This document shows, in pieces, positions 1 through 6,929 of a stretch of DNA of 13,518 nucleotides; within the stretch, counting starts at the first letter, position 1; every line of letters begins with the position of its first letter. The stretch is taken from positions 7,289 through 20,806 of the forward strand of contig DEDQ01000001.1 in the NCBI GenBank assembly GCA_002350065.1, given 5' to 3'. This DNA is from Ruminococcus flavefaciens. Lineage in GTDB: Bacteria > Bacillota > Clostridia > Oscillospirales > Ruminococcaceae. Made by a program: the position numbers and the translations under genes. The notes beneath the pieces are model-generated. The model was given only the letters and a program-made list of their open reading frames with translations, had not been told where the DNA came from and searched no databases.

Positions 1-80
1 GGAGTCTTTGAAAAAGGTCCTTTCCCAGTAGTAGGTGTAAACTTCTGTACGAGTACCGGCTTTAAAGGCGGATTTCAGTT
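1..80. other. Left-edge segment, no gene assigned
   Basis: This is the stretch downstream of the cstA-like stop. A plus-strand frame is open from base 1 to a TGA at 91-93 (30 codons, ending in Phe-Gln-Phe-Tyr-Cys-Phe). It could be the tail of a convergent gene that starts outside the window. A minus-strand frame is also open across it but has no start codon. I recognise no domain in either. There is no clear terminator hairpin for the minus-strand operon here. Confidence 0.25.
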
Positions 81-1526
81 TTATTGTTTCTGAGAGCGTT
101 TTCCGAAGAAGATGATAACAGCACCGTAGGCGAGAGTTATCACTCCTGCGATGATATAGCTTGCAGTCCACGGCAGATTGAAGCCGATGTGAGCGTTAAG
201 GATATAGGCTGCAACTATGTACATATAGAACATTCCGGGGATAAGAGCCATGATATAGGGCATCTTGTTCCTCATCATGTACAGGCAGATCATTGAGAAA
301 GCGAATACTGCAGTAGTTTCGTTAGCCCACGAGAAGTATCTCCAGAGGATATTGAAGCCGTTTGTATCAGCCTTTGCATAGATGAGTATAGCCGCGACAA
401 CTGTGAATATCACAAGAGCGAGCAGGAGGTTCTTCTTTTTCTTTTTAGTGTCGATGCGGAAGGTCTCTGAAAGGATTATCCTCAGCGAGCGAAGAGCTGT
501 ATCGCCCGATGTAACAGGAAGAAGAATAACTCCGGTTATAGCGATAAGTCCGCCAACGCCGCCGAGCATATCCTTTGCGATAACACCGACAGCGGTTGTC
601 GGCTGAGTATGGAGGATATCATTCGTGAGCAGTCCTGCGTTCACGGCTCCCATTGCGGCAGCCGCCCAAACCATTGCGATAAAGCCTTCGAGGATCATCA
701 TGCTGTAGAATGTAGTCCTGCCCTCGCGCTCGTCAGCGATAGTACGCGAGACAATAGTAGCTTGAGTTGAATGGAATCCGGAAACGATACCGCAGGCGAC
801 GGTCACGAAGAAAATGGGGATAAAATGCTCGCCGTAAGGATTGAAGAAATAAGCATCAGCATTCCATATCTCATCGAGCTTATAGCCCTTGACAAATAAG
901 CCGGCGAAAACCCCGACTGCCGAAAGGAGGAGTATTGCTCCGAAAATCGGGTAAATTCTACCGATTATCTTATCTATCGGCAGAAGTGCAGCAACAATGT
1001 AATAGGCGAAGATAACTCCGTAAATGATCCATATCACAGGGTTGCCGAGAGAACTTTCCTGACCAATTATTTGAGTAACAAAGATGTCACCGGGAGTATA
1101 GATGAACACAACACCGAGCAGGAGCAATAAGAGGCAGACGAAAAAGATGTATACAGCGTACACATATTTTCCGAGGATGCGCTTTACCAGTGAGGGCATC
1201 TGTTCTCCGCCGTTTCTGACGGATATCATACCGCTCATGTAATCGTGGAAAGCACCGCCTATCACGCATCCTATGGGGATAGTGACAAAAGCGACAGGAC
1301 CGAAGAGGATTCCTTGTATCGGTCCGAGTATAGGGCCTGTTCCCGCGATGTTGAGAAGCTCGATAAGACTGTTTTTCCACTTCTTCATAGGAACATAGTC
1401 CACGCCGTCGAATTTCTCGACGGCGGGAGTTTTGGCGTCAGTGGGTCTGAGTATCTTCTCGGTGAGCCTTCCGTAGAGGGCTCCGCCGATGATAAGGACT
1501 CCAATGCCTAATAAAAATGTTAACAT
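81..1526 (-). CDS. cstA: CstA-family carbon starvation / pyruvate-peptide transporter
   Basis: Integral membrane transporter of the CstA family (481 aa). Characterised members, E. coli CstA and BtsT, import pyruvate and have been linked to peptide uptake. The protein is hydrophobic throughout, with about a dozen candidate membrane helices. The family signature is near the N-terminus: AGTGPILGPIQG at residues 61-72, then GAFHDYMSGM at 91-100. It is much shorter than E. coli CstA (about 700 aa) but appears complete, ending in a basic tail, and short versions are usual in Clostridia. The ATG is preceded by AAAGGA about 9 bases upstream. It starts 31 bases after the stop of the Cache-phosphatase gene on the same strand, with no terminator between, so it is probably the last gene of that operon. 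Substrate is inferred from the family only. Confidence 0.9.
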   Translation of the reverse strand: MLTFLLGIGVLIIGGALYGRLTEKILRPTDAKTPAVEKFDGVDYVPMKKWKNSLIELLNIAGTGPILGPIQGILFGPVAFVTIPIGCVIGGAFHDYMSGMISVRNGGEQMPSLVKRILGKYVYAVYIFFVCLLLLLLGVVFIYTPGDIFVTQIIGQESSLGNPVIWIIYGVIFAYYIVAALLPIDKIIGRIYPIFGAILLLSAVGVFAGLFVKGYKLDEIWNADAYFFNPYGEHFIPIFFVTVACGIVSGFHSTQATIVSRTIADEREGRTTFYSMMILEGFIAMVWAAAAMGAVNAGLLTNDILHTQPTTAVGVIAKDMLGGVGGLIAITGVILLPVTSGDTALRSLRIILSETFRIDTKKKKKNLLLALVIFTVVAAILIYAKADTNGFNILWRYFSWANETTAVFAFSMICLYMMRNKMPYIMALIPGMFYMYIVAAYILNAHIGFNLPWTASYIIAGVITLAYGAVIIFFGKRSQKQ

Positions 1527-1557
1527 CAGAAATTCATTCCTTTATAGATATGTTTGT

Positions 1558-3714
1558 TCAATTCAGCTTTACGCCGAGCATTGTGAGGTCGTCGAACTGC
1601 GGAGCTTCACCCACGAATTCGTCAACAGCCTGTTTCATATTATTGAGCAGGTCAGTCGGAGAAGCATCAGCATTCTTATTGAGGGCTTCTATCATGCGGT
1701 CGGTGCCGAAGAGCTCGTTCTGAGCGTTAGTAGCCTCTGCAACACCGTCGGTATAGAGGAAGAGAGTGCCGCCCTTTTCAAGCGTGAACTCGTAGTCCTT
1801 GTAGCGCATACCGTCCATGCCGCCGATGACGAAGCCGTGCTTATCCTTGAAGAGCTCAAACTCGCCTCCAGCCTTTTTGAGAATGGGGTATTCATGTCCG
1901 GCATTAGCGGCAGTGACCTTGCCGGTGGATATTTCAAGAACGCCGAACCAGACAGTTACGAACATTTCCTCCTCGTTGTTCTTGCAGATCTGATTGTTGA
2001 CCTGTTCGAGCACCTTTGCGGGACTTCCGCCCATAAGCGCGTAATTGTTCACAAGGATCTTCGACATCATCATAAACAGAGCCGCAGGAACGCCCTTGCC
2101 GGAAACGTCAGCCATTACCATGCCGAGGTGGTCATTGTCGATGAGGAAGAAGTCATAGAAGTCGCCTCCTACCTCCTTAGCGGGAGTCATGGTCGCATAG
2201 ATATCGAACTCAGAACGTTCGGGGAATGCGGGGTAAATATTCGGGAGCATATCCGCCTGTATCTTGGTTGCGAGCTCAAGCTCGGCGCCGATACGTTCCT
2301 TTTCGGCGGTTATGTCAGTGATCTGCTGTATATATTCAACAGTACGCTTTGAAAGGGTAGCGAAGGACTCTGCAAGCACCTCAATCTCATCGCCGGTGCG
2401 GAGAGAATCGTCCATTTTGAACTCGAGGTCTTTTCCGCTGAGCTCGCCTATGCGCTCTGTCATGAACTCTACCGGCTTGACTATTCTGCTTGCGACATAT
2501 AGAGCTGAGCCTGAACCGAGTATGAGCACAATTGCGATCATAACGAGAGTGGTCTGTTTCGAGTGCTTTGTGCCGTTTTCAAATTTATCTGTTGCGTCAT
2601 TGTTTACGCGGTCGAATTCATCAAGCATCATTTTTGCGGGCATTTCAGTAATATCCTTTTCTATGCAGGATATTGCTGCCCAGCCGACAGTAGGAATGGG
2701 ATAGCCAGCCATGTAGTAGTTTTTGCCGTCAATAGTGATATCACGGAGTCCGGTTGACTCAGTCATAGACTGCGAGATGAATTCAGCAAGCTTGGTATTC
2801 TCAGATTTTCTCAGGTCACCAGCGTCATTCGAGGGGTCAACTCTGAATGTGCCGTCCTGCATGGGTGAGAATGCGACCTCGCCGTTGTTGTCAACGATAC
2901 ATACGAAACCGCCGTTCTCAGCAGAGGTGTTGACATATGAAGCCATAGTATCGAGGAAGATATCGGCTGCAACGACTGCAACGACCTCGCCGTTATAGTA
3001 AACGGGAGCAGAGCACACAACGCCGATATAATCCGTAAAGCTGTCGTGCTCGATGCCAGTGAAATAGACACCGTTGGTCTCAACAGCGCCCTTGTACCAG
3101 GGGCGTTCACGGGCTTCAAATTCTTTGATAACGTCACCGTTATCGTCGAAATACTCACCGGAGCGTTCATCGACATAAAGTGTAACACCGTCGGCAGTTG
3201 ATACGATACAAGAGCTGAGCTTGTCCGAGCTCTGGAAAAGCGAGAGCATAATATTCTGCATATTGCTCACAACGCGAAGCTGGTCTGAATCTGCCGGGTC
3301 AACGCCTTTGGAGTGCTGCATCTGAACGGAAGCGACGCCGTTTTTTTCGAGCTGAGGATAGTCAACGGGCTGAAGCGAGAGCTTGTCCTGATTAGCAAAA
3401 AGCTCGCTTGCGAAAAGCTGTAAAAGCTCGATATCGCCCTTGACCTCGGAAAACATATCGTCCGAGATATAAGCCTGAAGTCCGTTTGTTTTGACCATAG
3501 AATTTTCTATGACCTGATGCATTGTATCGCCGGATACCCTTTCGATAGCCTGCTGCTGTTCGTTGCTTGCGTCATTAACAACAGTCGTGAGCTCCTTTGC
3601 CTGGTATGCCGAAACGCATCCGAATACGCCAATTATAGCGAGAATAAATACGAGCACAAGATTGAATATCTTATGCATCAGTCCGCCTATCTTAAAGCCA
3701 AATATCTGTTTCAT
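1558..3714 (-). CDS. Cache-HAMP sensor with SpoIIE/RsbU-type PP2C phosphatase domain
   Basis: Membrane-bound sensor serine phosphatase, 718 aa. Order: helix at about 16-36; extracellular double-Cache region to about 385, with the ligand-pocket style motif RPWY; second helix about 389-408; HAMP about 408-463; short coiled linker; PP2C (SpoIIE) domain about 495-718. Metal-binding acidic positions are present: Asp518 in EVGGDFYD, Asp536 in ADVSGKG, Asp656 in LYTDGV, and Asp708/709 in FDDLTM, so it should be active. Family members dephosphorylate a STAS-domain antagonist to release a sigma factor or other partner. The start ATG overlaps the TGA of the upstream kinase gene (ATGA), which implies translational coupling. 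Met13 is an alternative start. The ligand is unknown. The downstream CstA-like transporter suggests a small carboxylate or amino acid, which is inference. Confidence 0.9.
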   Translation of the reverse strand: MKQIFGFKIGGLMHKIFNLVLVFILAIIGVFGCVSAYQAKELTTVVNDASNEQQQAIERVSGDTMHQVIENSMVKTNGLQAYISDDMFSEVKGDIELLQLFASELFANQDKLSLQPVDYPQLEKNGVASVQMQHSKGVDPADSDQLRVVSNMQNIMLSLFQSSDKLSSCIVSTADGVTLYVDERSGEYFDDNGDVIKEFEARERPWYKGAVETNGVYFTGIEHDSFTDYIGVVCSAPVYYNGEVVAVVAADIFLDTMASYVNTSAENGGFVCIVDNNGEVAFSPMQDGTFRVDPSNDAGDLRKSENTKLAEFISQSMTESTGLRDITIDGKNYYMAGYPIPTVGWAAISCIEKDITEMPAKMMLDEFDRVNNDATDKFENGTKHSKQTTLVMIAIVLILGSGSALYVASRIVKPVEFMTERIGELSGKDLEFKMDDSLRTGDEIEVLAESFATLSKRTVEYIQQITDITAEKERIGAELELATKIQADMLPNIYPAFPERSEFDIYATMTPAKEVGGDFYDFFLIDNDHLGMVMADVSGKGVPAALFMMMSKILVNNYALMGGSPAKVLEQVNNQICKNNEEEMFVTVWFGVLEISTGKVTAANAGHEYPILKKAGGEFELFKDKHGFVIGGMDGMRYKDYEFTLEKGGTLFLYTDGVAEATNAQNELFGTDRMIEALNKNADASPTDLLNNMKQAVDEFVGEAPQFDDLTMLGVKLN

Positions 3715-4127
3715 CTGATCACCAGACCCTTTTTTAATGTTAGAATATTATGTCCGTCGAGGTATTCGTATTTAACATCGTCCATAGATTTTTTCACCAT
3801 GAAGATGCCGAGACCGCCTATCTGACGCTCTTCCGCACTGAGTGTGATATCGGGGTCGGCCTTTGCAAGCGGGTCATAGGGGACACCGTTGTCGATGAAT
3901 GTGATATCCACCGACGGAGGGTCGGCGAGAGTTTCGATGCGCACCATAGCTTTTCCGGTTTCCGGAGCATAAGCATAGTGAGCGATATTGACGAATATCT
4001 CCTCAACAGCGATGTCGATCTGTATCTGTATCTTCATGGGGCAGTCAGCCGCCTCGAGCTGTTCATCTACAAAGGCGAGCACCTGCGGGAGGTTTTCTGA
4101 TAAAGCTTCAATTTCGAGTTCTTTCAT
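3711..4127 (-). CDS. RsbW/SpoIIAB-like ATP-binding protein (anti-sigma / serine kinase family)
   Basis: Cytoplasmic GHKL-fold ATPase of 138 aa, the usual size for RsbW/SpoIIAB-like proteins. The N box is visible (VEEIFVN with Asn47), then the G1 box DNG at 79-81, then the glycine-rich G2 lid GGLGIFMVKK from residue 104. In known systems such proteins phosphorylate a STAS antagonist on serine and hold a sigma factor or other target, and the partner PP2C reverses the phosphorylation. Here the PP2C is the next gene, overlapping by 4 bases. No STAS gene and no sigma factor is present in the window, so the target is unknown. The start is fixed by a perfect AAGGAG at 4135-4140, seven bases upstream. 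It is the first gene of its operon. Confidence 0.88.
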   Translation of the reverse strand: MKELEIEALSENLPQVLAFVDEQLEAADCPMKIQIQIDIAVEEIFVNIAHYAYAPETGKAMVRIETLADPPSVDITFIDNGVPYDPLAKADPDITLSAEERQIGGLGIFMVKKSMDDVKYEYLDGHNILTLKKGLVIR

Positions 4128-4134
4128 AAAAATT

Positions 4135-4140
4135 CTCCTT
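4135..4140 (-). promoter_or_regulatory. Strong ribosome binding site of the kinase gene
   Basis: On the minus strand this reads AAGGAG, with a 7-base spacer to the ATG at 4127. It decides the start of the RsbW-like gene. Confidence 0.8.
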
Positions 4141-4255
4141 TATGTAGTGGTTGATGGGGTGTGAGTTGTTTTGCTATGATGCCAAAGAATCGAGCGTATT
4201 AGTCAGTTCAGCTATTTCACGCAAAAAGTGGTCAACGAGCTTTCCTGCCTTACGA

Positions 4256-4286
4256 GCATAATAAACGTGTATGCATTTTATTATGC
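4256..4286. repeat. Perfect 10-bp inverted repeat near the minus-strand promoter
   Basis: GCATAATAAA at 4256-4265 and its exact reverse complement TTTATTATGC at 4277-4286, separated by 11 bases. It begins about 13 bases downstream of the minus-strand -10 element, so it spans the likely transcription start and early leader. It could be an operator for a dimeric regulator or an AT-rich hairpin at the mRNA 5' end. Function is inferred. Confidence 0.5.
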
Positions 4287-4298
4287 GGCTATATGTAT

Positions 4299-4307
4299 AT
4301 TATATCA
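4299..4307 (-). promoter_or_regulatory. Extended -10 promoter for the kinase-phosphatase-cstA operon
   Basis: On the minus strand this reads TGATATAAT, a perfect TATAAT with the TGn extension. No good -35 is seen at 17-19 bases, which fits extended -10 promoters. Transcription would start near 4292, giving a leader of about 165 bases before the kinase ATG. Confidence 0.55.
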
Positions 4308-4508
4308 TGCATATCACCAAAAAATGTTAATAACAGATGAATATTTTATAAATTACGTAAGAACTGACTAAACGCTGTCTGAAAAGCGTTCCAAGGAGTC
4401 ATAAAAGCTGCTCACGGAGCAATTACAGCCTGTATTTCCAAGAGAATTTGAACATCGAAGGCAAAAAAATGCCGCAGAATGCTGGAAAGAATATATATCA
4501 CAAAAGAT

Positions 4509-4538
4509 TTGACACGTTAATATTATTACAAATTTAAT
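4509..4538 (+). promoter_or_regulatory. Candidate distal promoter of the GGDEF-EAL gene
   Basis: A perfect TTGACA at 4509-4514 is followed after 18 bases by TTTAAT (5 of 6 matches to TATAAT) at 4533-4538. The region is AT-rich, so a chance match is possible. Confidence 0.4.
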
Positions 4539-4552
4539 TTATATTTTATCTA

Positions 4553-4580
4553 TTGCATTTTTATGGTATTGTTTTATAAT
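4553..4580 (+). promoter_or_regulatory. Candidate proximal promoter of the GGDEF-EAL gene
   Basis: TTGCAT at 4553-4558, a 16-base spacer, and TATAAT at 4575-4580. Transcription would start near 4587, with a leader of about 88 bases. The -35 shares TTGCATTTT with the promoter of the third GGDEF gene at 10711. Confidence 0.5.
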
Positions 4581-4674
4581 ATAAATGTATAAATATCTGA
4601 TATCTGATTGATGTTACGCCGGCGAAGCTGATTTAGTATCGGAAGCAGACTGCCTGTAACGGAAAGGAGTCAAT

Positions 4675-6912
4675 ATGGATATACAGAAATTTGCGGAAAC
4701 ATTTTTTTCTCCTACCTGTGTAGTGTCGGTCGAAAGGGATGATGACGGCGGATACGGCGATATACGCATTGCTGCGGGGAATAAAAAATACATTGATATG
4801 ATAGAGATGCGGATGCACAGCGATGTACAGGACGCATATGAAACAAAGCGGGATATATTTGTGCTGGGCGCACTTTATTATGATTATTTCCCGAAAAACC
4901 GCAGCTTTGAGGAAGTCTGTTTCAAGGCGGCGGTACAGAAGATACCGGTGCATACCTATGCTCATCTTGACAACGTAGACATATGGTTCGACATCTACGC
5001 CATGCCGCTCGACTGTGAAGATGGGAACACATTTTACTGTGCATATACGGCAAATCCGAGCAAAGACCCGGATATTATCCTTGATGCTGTTAATACCGTC
5101 CAGACCTCGAACGACGTTCTGAAGACCTGTATCAGGCTCCACAAAGCGAACAATCTTGAAGACGCGATGAAAAACGTTATTTCGGAGATACGTCAGATTT
5201 GCAAGGCGGAGTGCTGTACGGTGCTTCTGCTTAACAATGATGAGGAGAGCTTTTCTATCCTTGCGAGTGATTTCCGAGAAGGCAGCAATCTCAAAAGGGT
5301 CACACAGTTTGAGAGCTTTTATGACATAGCTTTTTCATGGATAGATATGATAAGCAGCGAGAACGACTGTGCTATCATTCAGAACGAGAAAGACATGGAG
5401 TATTACAGCAAGGTAAACAATCCGTGGTATCTCACACTTGTTGAAGCAGGAGTCAAAAGCGTAGTGCTTTTCCCGCTTAGACAGGGACACGAGGTACTTG
5501 GCTTCATATGGGCGACTAATTTTGATACTGAAGAGACGATGCGCATCAAGGAGACTCTTGAACTGACGACATTTTTCGTATCCTCGCATATAGCGCGATA
5601 CAAGGTCATGAAGCGTCTGAAGCACATGAGCTACACCGATGCGCTCACCGGACTTCCGAACCGCTTTGCCTGTACGGAATACATAGCCGACCTTATTGAG
5701 CGTCAGGAGAAGTTTACAGCAGTATCAATAGACCTGAATCACTTCAAGAGCGTCAACGATACACTCGGACTTGAAGCAGGAAATCAGGTGCTTATCGGCA
5801 TAGCCGACCGCTGGAAGGCGATATTCGTTGACGAGAGCATAACAGTTCCGAATTTCATAACGCGAATAAACGGAGATGAGTTCCTGCTTGTCATATGGGG
5901 GTACAGCTCAGACGAGGAGCTCCGGAGCATTATCGACCTCTACGCCGATGCGTTGAGCGAGCAGCTTATGGTCGACGGCTGCGACCTCTACATGACAGCG
6001 AGCTTCGGCTATGCGGAGTATCCCGCAGATGCCGAGACGGCAGATTCGCTCATTTCTCACGCAAACGCGGCAATGAACGAGATAAAGAAGGCGAACAGCA
6101 GCGACCACATACTGCGTTTCTCATCTGATATGCTCAGAAACGAGCATATCCTCGAGATAGAGAACAAGATAAGAGCCGCTCTTGAAAACGAGACGATATA
6201 CTTCAATCTTCAGCCGCAGTTCGACATGGAGCATAAGCTCCGCGGATTTGAAGCACTTGCCCGCATGAAGGACAGCGAGGGAAAATTCATCTCGCCCGGC
6301 GAATTCATACCTATTGCCGAAACTGTAGGACTTATAGATAAGGTCGACAGCATGGTATTCAAGAAAGCGGTCGAGTTTTTCAGCGGCATAATACGCAGTA
6401 CAGGACTGGACCTCACCCTTAGCGTAAACGCATCTGTAAGGCATCTAATGAAAAACGGCTTTATTGATGAGATACGCGAGCTCATTGAAAAAAGCGGTCT
6501 TGCGCCGGAACGGCTCGAAATAGAGATAACCGAGTCGATACTGATAGATTCGGCAGAGAAAGCGCTTCAGTGCATAGACCAGCTAAGGGAAATGGGCATC
6601 AAGCTTGCCATAGACGATTTCGGCACCGGTTATTCATCGCTGAGCTATCTCAGCAAGATACCGGCGAATCTGCTGAAGATAGACAAGTCGTTCATCGACA
6701 GGATAACAACGAGCGAATCCTCAAAGCAGTATGTAGCTGCGATGATATCAATGGGACATATAATGGGCTTCGATGTCATATCCGAGGGCGTTGAGGAGCC
6801 CGAGCAGATAGAGGCGCTCCGAAGCATAGGCTGTGACTTTATACAGGGCTTCATATGGGGACGTCCCATGTCGGCGGAGGACGCCGAAAAGCTTGTAAAT
6901 TCAATTAAATGA
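4675..6912 (+). CDS. Sensor-GAF-GGDEF-EAL protein, probable c-di-GMP phosphodiesterase
   Basis: Cytoplasmic protein of 745 aa, no signal peptide or membrane helix. Order: N-terminal sensor region about 1-130 that I cannot place in a family, GAF about 150-310, GGDEF about 315-480, EAL about 490-743. The EAL domain keeps its catalytic set: Glu526-Ala-Leu, Asn585, Glu617, Asp647/Asp648 in DDFGTGYSS, Lys668, Glu704 and Gln724. It should hydrolyse cyclic-di-GMP to pGpG. The GGDEF domain is degraded: the signature is NGDEF (399-403), the Asp expected to read the guanine is Asn370, and the GH of GHxxGD is GL. Metal Asp353 and Asn361 remain, so it may bind GTP as a regulator rather than cyclise it. 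The start has AAAGGAG five bases upstream. The paralogous GGDEF gene follows after 17 bases. Confidence 0.93.
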   Translation: MDIQKFAETFFSPTCVVSVERDDDGGYGDIRIAAGNKKYIDMIEMRMHSDVQDAYETKRDIFVLGALYYDYFPKNRSFEEVCFKAAVQKIPVHTYAHLDNVDIWFDIYAMPLDCEDGNTFYCAYTANPSKDPDIILDAVNTVQTSNDVLKTCIRLHKANNLEDAMKNVISEIRQICKAECCTVLLLNNDEESFSILASDFREGSNLKRVTQFESFYDIAFSWIDMISSENDCAIIQNEKDMEYYSKVNNPWYLTLVEAGVKSVVLFPLRQGHEVLGFIWATNFDTEETMRIKETLELTTFFVSSHIARYKVMKRLKHMSYTDALTGLPNRFACTEYIADLIERQEKFTAVSIDLNHFKSVNDTLGLEAGNQVLIGIADRWKAIFVDESITVPNFITRINGDEFLLVIWGYSSDEELRSIIDLYADALSEQLMVDGCDLYMTASFGYAEYPADAETADSLISHANAAMNEIKKANSSDHILRFSSDMLRNEHILEIENKIRAALENETIYFNLQPQFDMEHKLRGFEALARMKDSEGKFISPGEFIPIAETVGLIDKVDSMVFKKAVEFFSGIIRSTGLDLTLSVNASVRHLMKNGFIDEIRELIEKSGLAPERLEIEITESILIDSAEKALQCIDQLREMGIKLAIDDFGTGYSSLSYLSKIPANLLKIDKSFIDRITTSESSKQYVAAMISMGHIMGFDVISEGVEEPEQIEALRSIGCDFIQGFIWGRPMSAEDAEKLVNSIK

Positions 6913-6929
6913 TACATGGGAGGAAAAAT

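Larger units (their letters stand above)
4128..4674. other. Divergent intergenic region of 547 bases
   Basis: Lies between the minus-strand signalling operon and the plus-strand GGDEF-EAL gene. It holds a minus-strand extended -10 promoter, a 10-bp inverted repeat, and two plus-strand candidate promoters. Near the second there is a tandem repeat, ATATCTG twice at 4593-4606. In the middle, 4405-4512 is an open 35-codon frame without a start (stop TGA 4510-4512). It is rich in Lys, Glu and Arg and looks like a gene remnant, but I cannot assign it. Short arms GTTAC (4613-4617) and GTAAC (4656-4660) could close a small leader structure just before the AAAGGAG of the GGDEF-EAL gene. Confidence 0.6.

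Noticed and set aside
1489..2352. Long plus-strand open frame of 287 codons opposite the phosphatase gene
   Set aside because: It lies wholly antisense to a clearly recognised PP2C domain and the cstA start, has no ribosome binding site and resembles no family.
4581..4674. c-di-GMP riboswitch in the leader of the GGDEF-EAL gene
   Set aside because: I looked for the conserved GEMM-type core and its tetraloop-receptor pattern and did not find them. Only short complementary arms are present. The same holds for the leader at 10746-10813.
6909..6929. ATG at 6909 overlapping the GGDEF-EAL stop as the start of the second GGDEF gene
   Set aside because: It has no proper ribosome binding site, while ATG 6930 has GGGAGG and matches the start of the paralogue.
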